Positions 28,163-38,810 of a stretch of 64,000 nt of DNA are shown here, piece by piece; position 1 is the stretch's first letter, and every line of letters starts with the position of its first letter. This DNA is from Azospira restricta. GTDB taxonomy: Bacteria > Pseudomonadota > Gammaproteobacteria > Burkholderiales > Rhodocyclaceae. Made by a program: the position numbers and the translations under genes. The stretch is from contig NZ_CP064781.1 in the NCBI RefSeq assembly GCF_016858125.1, positions 3,419,501-3,483,500 on the forward strand, written 5' to 3'. The notes under the pieces were generated by a model. It saw nothing but the letters and a program-made list of their open reading frames with translations. It was not told the DNA's origin and did not search any database.

Positions 28163-29158
28163 TTACTTGGCCTGGCCCGTTTCCTTGCGGATCGCGTCGA
28201 CCAGCTCCTTGCCGATGCGGGGGGCAAGCTCATCCTGGACGGGCTGCAGGGCTTTTACCCAGCGCGCTTTCTCTTCCGGACTCGGCACATGGATCGTGCT
28301 CTTGCCGGAGGCTTTGATCGCCGCGATGGCCTTGGCTTCATCCTCCTCGGCAATCTTGTCGTTGTAGTCGGTTGACTCCTTGATCGCCGCGGCCACCTCG
28401 GTCCTGAGGTCGGCCGGAAGCTTTTCCCAGAACGCCTTGTTGACCACGACGACGTAGCCGCTGTAGGTGTGGCGGGTCAGCGTAATGTGCTTCTGCACCT
28501 CGTACTGTTTCTGGGTATAGAGGTTGGAGAGGTTGCCGTCGGCGCCATCGACGACGCCGGTCTGCAGTGCCTGGTACACCTCGGAGAAGGCCATGGTTTG
28601 CGGCAACCCGCCGATTGCTTTGACGATGGCCTGGTTCACCTTCGAGGAATTGATCCGGATCTTCTGGCCCCGGGCCTCATCCGGCGTGCGGATCGGTTTG
28701 TTCGAACTCAGCACCCGGAAACCGGCGTCCCAATAGGTAAGGCCGACCATGCCGCGGGCCTCCAGCTTCTTCAGCAGTGAGGCGCCGATCGGACCACGCG
28801 TCACGCGATGCAGGGCTTCCTCATCCGGGAAGATATAGGGAAGGTCGAATACTTCGAACTCCTTGGCGCCGGCCGGCCCGAACTTGCCGGCCACCGGCGC
28901 GAGCATCTGCACGCTGCCCATCTGCAGGGCTTCCAGCTCTTCCTTGTCCTTGTACAGAGTGGAGTTGGCGAACACTTCCACCTTGACGCGGCCCTTGGTC
29001 CGTTTTTCCACTTCCTTCTTGAAATGCTCGGCGGCCATGCCTTTCGGCGTGTCGGCGGCAGCCACGTGCGAGAACTTGATCAGGATGGGCTCCTGGGCAT
29101 ACGCGATGCCCGAGAAAGCCAGCCCGAGCACGTTGCCCAGCTTGATGATCGATTTCAT
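28163..29158 (-). CDS. TRAP transporter solute-binding protein (DctP)
   Basis: A 331-residue periplasmic binding protein with a short Sec signal (cleavage near IAYAQ). It has DctP-family motifs: FSHVAAADTPKGMAAEHFKK at the start, the ligand-arginine region SSNKPIRTPDEARGQKIRI, and AFSEVYQALQTGVVDGADG. The branch is that of C4-dicarboxylate DctP, so di- or tricarboxylates are the expected ligands. GAGGAG precedes the ATG by 6 bases. It is the first transporter gene downstream of the PrpF 2 gene on the same strand. Confidence 0.92.
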   Translation of the reverse strand: MKSIIKLGNVLGLAFSGIAYAQEPILIKFSHVAAADTPKGMAAEHFKKEVEKRTKGRVKVEVFANSTLYKDKEELEALQMGSVQMLAPVAGKFGPAGAKEFEVFDLPYIFPDEEALHRVTRGPIGASLLKKLEARGMVGLTYWDAGFRVLSSNKPIRTPDEARGQKIRINSSKVNQAIVKAIGGLPQTMAFSEVYQALQTGVVDGADGNLSNLYTQKQYEVQKHITLTRHTYSGYVVVVNKAFWEKLPADLRTEVAAAIKESTDYNDKIAEEDEAKAIAAIKASGKSTIHVPSPEEKARWVKALQPVQDELAPRIGKELVDAIRKETGQAK

Positions 29159-29245
29159 GTGTTGTCTCCTCTATTGATGAATTTCGTACCTGAAAACGTA
29201 CGGCGGATGTGCTTGCTAAAAAATCGAGTGGGGTAGCGGCCCTCG

Positions 29246-30340
29246 TTACTTCGGGTTGTTTTTCAGGCAGTGGTCCGCCACGAACACGTCGCCGGCCAGC
29301 AGGGGACGCGCGGAGGTCAGCAGCGCCGCGCCAACCAGCTTGGGAATCCCGGTCCACGGATCGGCGCTGGCTACGACATTGCAGCTCATCCTGCCGCTCG
29401 GATGCTCGATCAGGATTCGGTGCGGCTCGTTCTGGTCGAGCACGGCCAGTTCCTCGGCCACCGTGTCCGGCGTGTGGCACGCCGCAGCGAGCGCCATCGC
29501 CCCGGTGGCGGCAAAGACCGGATGGCAGTTCGAGGACACGAAATAGCGCGAAGCGATGGCGCCCCCCTCCCGCGGCGGGGCGATGATGGCGATCTTCGGA
29601 ATGCCGAGGTCGGGGGCGTCGGAGAGCCCCATCATCTGCGCCGCCGCCGCGCGGACCTGCTCCAGGCGCTGCAGGAAGGCGGAATCGCCGTCGAGTTCCC
29701 GCTTGCTTTCGTAGCCGGTCTTCCCCAACGACGAGGCCTTGATGAACACGATCGGAATGGAGAAGTCGATGCAGGTGACCGGCATGCCGAATATCCGGTC
29801 CTGAGCAGAGCCGGTGGGCAGCAGACGCCCCGTCCGCGTGCCGGTCGGGTCGAAAAACTGCAGCGCGATCGGGGACGATTTTCCGGGCACGCCGTCGAGC
29901 GCGAAGTCGCCTTCGTAGGCGACCTTGCCGCCCGGCGTATGCACCGTGGCCTCGACCACCTTCTGGCTGTTGGTATTGAGGATGCGGACCTTGGTCACCG
30001 GGCTGGCGGCCTTCACCAGTCCGGATTCGATCGCGAACGGCGCCACCCCCGCCAACATGTTGCCGCTGTTGGGCAGGACATCGACGAGATCGCGCGCCAC
30101 GGAGACCTGCGCGAACAGGTACTCGACGTCCGCATCCGGCTGCGAGGAAGGAGCGACGATCACCACCTTGCTGCAGTGGTCGTTGCCGCCGCCCATCCCG
30201 TCGATCTGCCGCGCATCGGGCGAGCCCATCGCCGCCAGCAGCATCCGGTCGCGCGCCGCCGGGTCGGCGGGCAGATCCTTCGCGAAGAAGAACAGGCCCT
30301 TCGACGAACCGCCTCGCATCAGAACGCAGGGAATGCGCAA
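29246..30340 (-). CDS. PrpF-family isomerase 2 (TTG start)
   Basis: A 364-residue PrpF paralogue beginning MRIPCVLMRGGSSKG when started at TTG 30340, which has GAGGAG six bases upstream; the next in-frame ATG upstream adds 24 residues that no PrpF carries. Lys58 (HCSKVV) matches the proposed catalytic lysine, but the position taken by cysteine in PrpF 1 is serine here (Ser92 in PNSGNMLAG). The two PrpF proteins therefore probably do different isomerisations, for example cis/trans aconitate in one and a methylene shift in the other. It is the first gene of the cluster, divergent from a LysR regulator. Confidence 0.84.
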   Translation of the reverse strand: MRIPCVLMRGGSSKGLFFFAKDLPADPAARDRMLLAAMGSPDARQIDGMGGGNDHCSKVVIVAPSSQPDADVEYLFAQVSVARDLVDVLPNSGNMLAGVAPFAIESGLVKAASPVTKVRILNTNSQKVVEATVHTPGGKVAYEGDFALDGVPGKSSPIALQFFDPTGTRTGRLLPTGSAQDRIFGMPVTCIDFSIPIVFIKASSLGKTGYESKRELDGDSAFLQRLEQVRAAAAQMMGLSDAPDLGIPKIAIIAPPREGGAIASRYFVSSNCHPVFAATGAMALAAACHTPDTVAEELAVLDQNEPHRILIEHPSGRMSCNVVASADPWTGIPKLVGAALLTSARPLLAGDVFVADHCLKNNPK

Positions 30341-30408
30341 TTGTGTCTCCTCGATGAGTACCGCTTTGTTGGATTGAATAGTAGGGAAAGCATTGCCCAA
30401 ATTGAAAT

Positions 30409-30431
30409 GCAATAAATTTCTACTTTATTGC
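30409..30431. promoter_or_regulatory. 8-bp dyad in LysR/PrpF divergent promoter region
   Basis: GCAATAAA, seven bases, TTTATTGC is a perfect inverted repeat in the AT-rich 193-base gap between PrpF 2 and the divergent LysR gene, 69 bases from the PrpF 2 start and 103 from the LysR start. Position and symmetry fit a LysR recognition site controlling the catabolic cluster. Binding is inference. Confidence 0.55.
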
Positions 30432-30533
30432 GATTCGTGCATATATTTGCGCAGTAGAATCGGCACCGAAGCAACCTCGCCAGACAGCGAAAACGGCTTC
30501 TGCCGATGGATGGCCGAGCAATGGAGACAAAAC

Positions 30534-31433
30534 ATGAAAATCGATTTCGACGGCGTCCAGGCATTCGTGGTGATCGCCGAGCTGGGCGGCTTCAACAAGG
30601 CGGCCGAGCATCTGCATGTAACGCAGACGGCGCTGACCCGCAGGGTCCAGAAACTGGAGTCCTACCTTGGCTTGAAGCTGCTCGACCGCACCACCCGTTA
30701 CGTGGCGCTGACTGCCGTGGGGCGCGAGTTCCTGCCACAGGCGCGCGCCATCGTCAGTGAGATGACGACGGCAGTCGACCGTCTCAAGGACATGTCCAAG
30801 AATGCCCGCGGCAATTTCACGCTGGCCTGCGTGCCAACGATGGCCGCCCACATCCTGCCGAAGCTGATCCACGAGTACGCGACGGTCTGCCCCCGCAACC
30901 GCATCCGCCTGCTCGACGCGACCTCGTACGAAGTGCGCGATGCGGTGCTGAGCGGCCAGGCTGAGTTGGGCATCGGCATCCACGGCGAACGGCACCCGGA
31001 TCTACTCGAAACGCCGCTCTTCGATGACCCGCTGATGTTCTTCTGTCGGGAGTCCAATCCGTTGAGCGACCGAAAATCGGTGAGCTGGTCCGACATGAGC
31101 GGAGCCGACCTGATCGTCGTCAGCAACCTCACCGCCACGCGCGTATTCATGGACTACCAGCTCGCCAAACGCGGTATCAGCCTGAGCGGCGCCTACGAGG
31201 TCCAGCACCATGCCACGGCTATCAGCCTGGTCGCCGCCGGGGTCGGCTGCGCAATCCTGCCGGCATCGACGTTCCACGAAGGAGACCGGCCGGGGATTCG
31301 CCGAATTCCCCTGGTCAGCCCGATCGTCAAGCGCAAGGTCATCCTCGTCAGGCGCAAGAACTGCAGCTTGTCACCGGCAGCCGAGGCATTCCACGAACTG
31401 GTGCGCAAGACCCACTGCGCGAACGGCGTCTAG
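30534..31433 (+). CDS. LysR-type regulator at head of tricarboxylate/itaconate cluster
   Basis: A 299-residue LysR protein: helix-turn-helix at residues 1-60 (FVVIAELGGFNKAAEHLHV, then TQTALTRRVQKLESYLGLKLL) and an effector domain with the usual LTLACVPT-like strand (FTLACVPTMAAHIL). Start chosen at ATG 30534, 7 bases after GGAGA; the longer frame has no support. It is divergent from the 17-kb minus-strand cluster and is its probable main activator, with TcuR as a second, internal regulator. The inducer is likely a pathway acid. Confidence 0.9.
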   Translation: MKIDFDGVQAFVVIAELGGFNKAAEHLHVTQTALTRRVQKLESYLGLKLLDRTTRYVALTAVGREFLPQARAIVSEMTTAVDRLKDMSKNARGNFTLACVPTMAAHILPKLIHEYATVCPRNRIRLLDATSYEVRDAVLSGQAELGIGIHGERHPDLLETPLFDDPLMFFCRESNPLSDRKSVSWSDMSGADLIVVSNLTATRVFMDYQLAKRGISLSGAYEVQHHATAISLVAAGVGCAILPASTFHEGDRPGIRRIPLVSPIVKRKVILVRRKNCSLSPAAEAFHELVRKTHCANGV

Positions 31434-31552
31434 CGCTCTGCTGCGTAACTGGCGAGGCGCACGACGAAAGCGCTGGAACGTGAATTGCGAAGCAGCTGGT
31501 TACGCCGGACGCAATCCAGCAGATCAAAAGGAAGTTCAGCGTCGCGGCAAAA

Positions 31553-32143
31553 TCAGCCCCCCGCCCGCGTCGCCAGGAATTCGCCGTTGCCGACCGGCAC
31601 CGTGCAGCAGGTGAACTCCGGGTCGGCGGCGACCAGTGCGATGAACGGCGCCATCTCCGCCGCGTGCGACAGCGCGTTGTCGACCACCAGCAGCCCGCCG
31701 CGGCGCAGCAGGCGACGGAGATTGGGCCACCAGCCCGGATACTCGGCCCGCTCGGAGTCGAGAAAGACCAGATCGAAGCTCGCCGCGGGCATGCTGTCGA
31801 GCAGCTGCCCGGCGTCGCCCGGCACCTGCGTGATGTAGTCGGCGATGCCGGCGCGCGCGAAGTTCTGCGCCGCCAGCGTCAGCTTGTAGTCGGACATCTC
31901 GACGGTGCTCACGTGCCCGTCGAGCGCGCGCGCGGCCGCCGCGAGCCACAGCGTCGAATAGCCGTTCGAGGTGCCGATCTCCAGGATGCGCCGGGCGCCG
32001 GTCGCCCGCACCAGCACCGCCAGCAGCTCGCCGGTATCGCGGGTGATGTTGAGCATGCGGCGCGCCCGCTCGGCGTTCGCCGCGTCGTTGGCGGCGCCGA
32101 ATTGTTCGAGTTCCGCGAGCAGATCCTGAAGCGTTTTGTTCAC
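31553..32143 (-). CDS. class I SAM-dependent O-methyltransferase
   Basis: A 196-residue protein of the catechol/caffeoyl-CoA O-methyltransferase type. The SAM-binding loop is ILEIGTSNGYSTLWLA at 53-68. The metal/catalytic acidic segment is DLVFLDSERAEY, followed by GGLLVVDNALSH. Length is normal for small bacterial members. It stands 13 bases downstream of the histidine kinase start-to-stop run on the same strand order, but has no obvious functional link to it. The methyl acceptor is unknown. Confidence 0.85.
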   Translation of the reverse strand: MNKTLQDLLAELEQFGAANDAANAERARRMLNITRDTGELLAVLVRATGARRILEIGTSNGYSTLWLAAAARALDGHVSTVEMSDYKLTLAAQNFARAGIADYITQVPGDAGQLLDSMPAASFDLVFLDSERAEYPGWWPNLRRLLRRGGLLVVDNALSHAAEMAPFIALVAADPEFTCCTVPVGNGEFLATRAGG

Positions 32144-32156
32144 ATGGTTCTCCTGG

Positions 32157-34853
<2,697 letters not shown>

Positions 34854-34952
34854 GGCAGCGCCCGCCGGCCGGGGAGGGAAACGGCCATTTCAGCAGCCCT
34901 GTCCGGCACCGCCGTTGCCGCACGCCCCGCCGCGATCGATTCGCCCCGCATG

Positions 34953-35261
34953 TCAGCGACCTTCCGGGCCGTCTCCACAACCGCCCGCCGCCGCGCCGAG
35001 GGCGGCGCCGACCGCGGCGTCCGCTTCCAGTTCGAGACGCCGGGACCAGTACTTGAGTTCGGCGATGCGCTCGCCGAGCAGGGCGTTCAGCTCGCCGAGC
35101 ACGCGGCCGGGCGTCACCTGCACCGCGCGCAGGCTGTCGATCTCCGCCTGCAGCGCCGTCAGGTCGGCCCGCGGCCCGGCGTCCGCGCCCATCGTCTCGA
35201 TCGCGGCACCGAGCAGCCGGGCGCGACGGCGGAGGAAGTCGCCGTAGTCGTCGTCACTCAT
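34953..35261 (-). CDS. small hypothetical coiled-coil protein (102 aa)
   Basis: A 102-residue hydrophilic protein with heptad-like spacing of Leu and Ala (FLRRRARLLGAAIETM, then ADLTALQAEIDSLRAV and LGERIAELKYWSRRLELEAD), suggesting a helical coiled coil. It ends in a Gly/Ala-rich tail. No ribosome site is clear. It lies 99 bases upstream of the histidine kinase gene on the same strand and may be co-transcribed. I do not recognise a family, so it could still be a chance frame. Confidence 0.5.
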   Translation of the reverse strand: MSDDDYGDFLRRRARLLGAAIETMGADAGPRADLTALQAEIDSLRAVQVTPGRVLGELNALLGERIAELKYWSRRLELEADAAVGAALGAAAGGCGDGPEGR

Positions 35262-35380
35262 CGCCCGACGGCACGCGTACGCGTGGCGGGCTTCACTTCC
35301 ACTTGCATGCTGGCTCCGGTTACGTTTTGGTGTTGTCGTTATGAACTGGTGAATTTACCTCGGGCGGCACCGCTCGGCCA

Positions 35381-35396
35381 TGTCGGATATCCACAA
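35381..35396. promoter_or_regulatory. operator-like palindrome, site C (TGTCGG-ATAT-CCACAA)
   Basis: One well-conserved half (CCACAA) and one weaker half (TGTCGG) around a 4-base centre. It matches the palindromes upstream of dctA at 55846-55876. It is 165 bases before the hydratase start. Confidence 0.45.
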
Positions 35397-35468
35397 TGCC
35401 GCGGCAGAATTCGATGCGCCCCGTGCGCTGCATGCGCTGGCGTCAGCTGGCGCACCGGATCGGCGGCA

Positions 35469-35484
35469 CTGTGGATGTCCGCAA
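35469..35484. promoter_or_regulatory. operator-like palindrome, site D (CTGTGG-ATGT-CCGCAA)
   Basis: A near-palindrome of the same TTGTGG-N4-CCACAA family, 88 bases (centre to centre) from site C and 77 bases before the hydratase start, a position where it could control that promoter. Confidence 0.45.
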
Positions 35485-35561
35485 TACATCTCCTCGCCCC
35501 CCACTTGCTAGATTACGCATTGCACGACGGATTCACCGCTTCATAACAAAAGGAAAGAACG

Positions 35562-36383
35562 ATGCTCGCAGCGTCCGAACTTCAAGGTATCGCCTCGCAG
35601 ATCCGGGCCGCGCAGGCCGAAGCGCGGCAGATCGCGCCGATCACGTCGCGTCTTCCGACCTTCGACCTGCCCTCGGCCTACGCCGTGGCCCAACTCATCC
35701 ACGACGATCGCGTTGCGCGGGGAGCGATTGCCGTGGGCAGGAAAATCGGCTTCACGAACGCCGACATGTGGGAGGCCTACGGCGTGCGCGAGCCGATCTG
35801 GGCGCACATTTACGACCGCACGCTGGCACGCCTGCCGGCGACCGGCGGCACGTGCAGCCTCGGCGGGTTCGTCGAACCGATGATCGAACCCGAGATCGCC
35901 TTCCACTTCCACGCGGCACCGCCCGTCGGGGCCGACCTCCGCCGCCTGCTCGCATGCATCGACTGGGTCGCGCTTTCCTTCGAGATCGTCCACTGCCATT
36001 TCCCCGGCTGGAAATTCCAGGCGGCCGATGCCGTCGCCGATGGTTCGCTGCACGGCGCCCTTTTGCTCGGCGAACCGGTCGCCATCGGGCAACTTGCGCC
36101 CGATCCGATCGCCGCGCTCGAAGCGTTTTCCGTCGAGCTCTGCCGCGACGGCGAACGGGTGGCGGTCGGACGGGGCGGCAACGTGCTGGGCAATCCGCTG
36201 AGCGCGCTGGCGCACCTGATCGCGGTCCTGTCGAAGCAGCCGCAGGGCTTGCAGCTGCAGGCCAACGAGATCGTCACGACCGGCACGATCACACCGGCAA
36301 AATCCGTACAGCCCGGCGAGACGTGGCAGGCGAAACTGCGCGGCATCGGGCTGCCCGACCTCGCCGTCGCGTTTGTCGCCTGA
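35562..36383 (+). CDS. 2-oxopent-4-enoate hydratase / 4-oxalocrotonate decarboxylase family protein
   Basis: A 273-residue member of the MhpD/DmpE/DmpH family. It shows the early IAPITSRLPTFDLPSAYAVAQ with GRKIGFTN, and the metal-ligand acidic run EPMIEPEIAFHF, plus a late ALAHLIAVLSKQPQGLQLQANEIV segment followed by TTGTITPA. Enzymes of this family hydrate 2-hydroxypenta-2,4-dienoate or decarboxylate 4-oxalocrotonate in meta-cleavage of aromatics. No other meta-cleavage gene is nearby, so the substrate is open. AAAGGAAAG precedes the ATG. It stands alone between minus-strand genes, with two operator-like palindromes upstream. Confidence 0.83.
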   Translation: MLAASELQGIASQIRAAQAEARQIAPITSRLPTFDLPSAYAVAQLIHDDRVARGAIAVGRKIGFTNADMWEAYGVREPIWAHIYDRTLARLPATGGTCSLGGFVEPMIEPEIAFHFHAAPPVGADLRRLLACIDWVALSFEIVHCHFPGWKFQAADAVADGSLHGALLLGEPVAIGQLAPDPIAALEAFSVELCRDGERVAVGRGGNVLGNPLSALAHLIAVLSKQPQGLQLQANEIVTTGTITPAKSVQPGETWQAKLRGIGLPDLAVAFVA

Positions 36384-36443
36384 ACGACCCGCAACGGCGA
36401 TCACCCTGCCCGTACGCACGCTGCCGGGCGACGATGCCGCCGC

Positions 36444-37631
36444 TCAGCGCACGATCGAGAAGCCGATGCGCAGCTGCGGATCGCGCTTCACGTTGTAGTC
36501 GAGCAGCGTCTCGCCGTAGCCGGAGAACAGCTGCACGTGGAAGAAGCCGCCGACGCGCGAGAAGAGCGGGTCGCGCAGCGGATGCGAGAGGTCGAGCTGG
36601 GCGCTGCCGTGGCCGCTGCTGCCGCGGCGCAGGCGCGCCGCCAGCACCCAGCCGGCCTCGTCGCCGTAGCGCAGCAGCCAGTCGGCGTAGCCGCGGTAGC
36701 GGCCGATGTCCGGGTTGTCGTCGCGCTCCACGTAGGCGTAGAACTTGGGCGCGAAGAGCAGCGTGCGGCCGTCGGCGAAGTCCTTGCGCCAGGCCGGCTG
36801 CAGGAAGAGCGTGTCGATGCTGCGCGAGCGCGCGCCGTCGCGGCCGTTCGACTCGTGCTCGTAGCCGCCGCGCAGGAAGGACGGCGCGATCCCGTTGCCG
36901 TCGCCGACCCGCCCCTGCCAGAACAGGCTGGGGCGGTAGCTGGTGTCGCGGAACGGCTTCGAATCGCCATGCAGGTCCCACAGCGAGGTCTGCGTGTAGC
37001 CGACGTGCAGGTGGCCGAGCGCCGGCGCCAGCCGCGCCGGCAGGCTGCGCGCGTCGAACAGACGGTACTTGAAGCTCAACTGGAAGCGCGCGTCGAGTCC
37101 GTCGCGGGCGCCGGCGACGATGTACATCGGCTCGTTCGCCGACAGCGCCGGCTCCTCCTCCGGCAGCGGGTCGAAGCGCGGCGGCGGCAGCGGCGCCGCC
37201 GTCGCGCCGGCGCTGTCGGCCGGCGCCGACATGCGCGCGATCGCGTCGGCGCTCGCCGGCGCGGCGACGATCAGCGCCAGCCGGTTCGACGGCAGCTCGG
37301 CGAGCTCGGCGCGCAGCACGCCGACCGCCAGCGCCGGCAGGCGCCCGCCGTAGCTGCGCCGCAGCGCCGCCGCCGGCGCCTCGGCGCCGTACAGCACGAC
37401 CAGCTCCTCGCCGCCGTCGGCGCGCAGCAGGCGGACGCGCAGCGTCTCCGGCCACGGCGTCGCGGCGTCCGGGCGGACCGCTTCGAGTTCGAGCGCCTCG
37501 CCGCCGCGCACGGCCTCGCTCGGCGCCGCGATCAGCCAGGGCGGCGCCGCCGGCGCGGCCGCGGCAAGCGACAGGGAAAGGATGGCGAAGGCGGCGAGCG
37601 CGGTGCGCACGGCGCGGAGCGGGCGGTTCAT
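36444..37631 (-). CDS. pldA: outer-membrane phospholipase A
   Basis: A 395-residue precursor. A signal peptide (cleavage near AAPAAP) is followed by about 140 residues of extra N-terminal domain, then the OMPLA barrel with the catalytic GYEHESNGRDG: His259 and Ser261 match His142 and Ser144 of the E. coli enzyme. The residue aligned with E. coli Asn156 is Asp273 here, giving a Ser-His-Asp rather than Ser-His-Asn triad. It ends in the outer-membrane-type aromatic/hydrophobic strand RIGFSIVR. Start at 37631 after GGAGG. OMPLA hydrolyses outer-leaflet phospholipids to restore lipid asymmetry. Confidence 0.9.
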   Translation of the reverse strand: MNRPLRAVRTALAAFAILSLSLAAAAPAAPPWLIAAPSEAVRGGEALELEAVRPDAATPWPETLRVRLLRADGGEELVVLYGAEAPAAALRRSYGGRLPALAVGVLRAELAELPSNRLALIVAAPASADAIARMSAPADSAGATAAPLPPPRFDPLPEEEPALSANEPMYIVAGARDGLDARFQLSFKYRLFDARSLPARLAPALGHLHVGYTQTSLWDLHGDSKPFRDTSYRPSLFWQGRVGDGNGIAPSFLRGGYEHESNGRDGARSRSIDTLFLQPAWRKDFADGRTLLFAPKFYAYVERDDNPDIGRYRGYADWLLRYGDEAGWVLAARLRRGSSGHGSAQLDLSHPLRDPLFSRVGGFFHVQLFSGYGETLLDYNVKRDPQLRIGFSIVR

Positions 37632-37764
37632 CTCGGGAAACCTCCGGTAGCCGAGGCGCACGGCAGCCCCGCGCGCATCGGCGTCGATTGCAGGCCGGGG
37701 CCGCCGCGGACAACGCGGCACCCGGAACGGCGGGGCGCGGCCGGACACGTCCGCGCCCACCCGG

Positions 37765-37995
37765 CTACGATAACCGGGAATTCAATTCGTCGATCACCGA
37801 CGCCCAGTCGGCGTCCTCGATGATCTCCTCCTTCAGGAAGGCGCGCTGCGCCGGCGACCAGAACGGCGCACGGTAGAGCGCGACGCCGTTGCCGAGCGGG
37901 CGATGGGCGGCGATGAAGCGCTCGATGTCGGCGTCGTCCGCCGGCAGCCCGAGCTGGGCGAACAGGTTGTTCATCGTGTGCAGGTGGGCGTCCAT
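37765..37995 (-). CDS. DUF2789 family protein
   Basis: A 76-residue cytoplasmic protein matching the DUF2789 pattern from end to end: MNNLFAQLGLPADDADIERF, HRPLGNGVALYRAPFWSPAQ, and a final EDADWASVIDELN. I start at ATG 37995, five bases after GAGGAG. The family is small, acidic and of unknown function. It is the next gene upstream of pldA on the same strand but 133 bases away. Confidence 0.82.
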   Translation of the reverse strand: MDAHLHTMNNLFAQLGLPADDADIERFIAAHRPLGNGVALYRAPFWSPAQRAFLKEEIIEDADWASVIDELNSRLS

Positions 37996-38075
37996 GGCAA
38001 CTCCTCGTCGGAAGGACACGGCCGGTCGGCCATATCCGGTTCGATGGGCAGCGCCGGCAACAGTTCCGCGGCGCG

Positions 38076-38633
38076 TCAGCCCGGCCGGTCGATGTCGTGC
38101 AGCACGCCGGGGTCGTCCACGGCGATCAGCCGCAGCGCCGCCGGCTCGCCGACGATGATCGCCTTGCCCCCTTCGTCGCCGGACAGCGCCAGCAGGTCCG
38201 GCCGGTAAACGGCGGCGAAGCCGACCGGATGCCCGGGCCGGCCGTCGAACAGCGGCCGCGCGATGCGCGCGCCGCCGGCCAGCGCGGCGAGCACCGCCGC
38301 GTAGCTCGTGTCCTTGATGAACGGCATGTCAGCCAGCGCCACCAGCCAGCCGGACCCTTCCGCCGTCGCCGCGACGCCGGCGGCGAGGCTGTGGCCCATG
38401 CCCTCCTCGGCCTGTGCGGCGACCACGCAGCGCAAGCCTTCCGCCGTCAGCAGGGCGGCCAGTTCGGTGTCGTCGGCGCGGACGACGGCGACGCTGTCCG
38501 GGCAGGCGGCGAGCAGGCGCCGCGCCGACGCGAGCGCCATCGGCGTGCCGTCGTCGAGCGGGTGCCAGCGCTTGTCGGCGCCGAAGCGGCGGCTGGCGCC
38601 GGCGGCTAGGAGGAGGCCGGTGACGGGGGTCAT
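38076..38633 (-). CDS. MobA-like nucleotidyltransferase (MocA-type)
   Basis: A 185-residue nucleotidyltransferase with the NTP-binding GLLLAAGASRRFGADKR at residues 6-22, VALADMPFI as the metal-binding Asp motif, and GRPGHPVGFA near the end. The MocA group transfers CMP to molybdopterin to make the cytosine dinucleotide cofactor of the xanthine dehydrogenase family. It follows the XdhC-like gene and the iorAB genes on the same strand, so it probably finishes the cofactor for that enzyme. Confidence 0.85.
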   Translation of the reverse strand: MTPVTGLLLAAGASRRFGADKRWHPLDDGTPMALASARRLLAACPDSVAVVRADDTELAALLTAEGLRCVVAAQAEEGMGHSLAAGVAATAEGSGWLVALADMPFIKDTSYAAVLAALAGGARIARPLFDGRPGHPVGFAAVYRPDLLALSGDEGGKAIIVGEPAALRLIAVDDPGVLHDIDRPG

Positions 38634-38648
38634 TTAATGTTTGAGGCT

Positions 38649-38787
38649 GGCCCTTCGATACGCCTGTCCTGAGCACGCTCGAAGGGCCCACTGCGTGGGC
38701 TACTCAGGGCGAACGGAGAGGGGGAACGACCACCGTCCGCAGCTCCGTTCGTGGTGAGTAGCCTCGCACAGCAAGGCGTACCGAACC
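38649..38787. repeat. large imperfect palindromic intergenic element
   Basis: Outer arms CCCTTCGATACGCC and GGCGTACCGAACC and inner arms GGGCTACTCAGGGCGAACGGA and TCCGTTCGTGGTGAGTAGCC form a long stem. This is the layout of dispersed REP/MITE-like elements common in proteobacteria. It fills the gap between the MocA-like and XdhC-like genes and could affect message stability there. Confidence 0.7.
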
Positions 38788-38810
38788 ATGAGCGGCGCGC
38801 CACCCCCAAC

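Larger units (their letters stand above)
35262..35561. other. intergenic region with candidate operator pair
   Basis: This 300-base gap upstream of the hydratase gene has no convincing coding frame. It contains two imperfect copies of the TTGTGG-N4-CCACAA palindrome (35381-35396 and 35469-35484) and a ribosome site just before 35562. I see nothing else. Confidence 0.5.
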
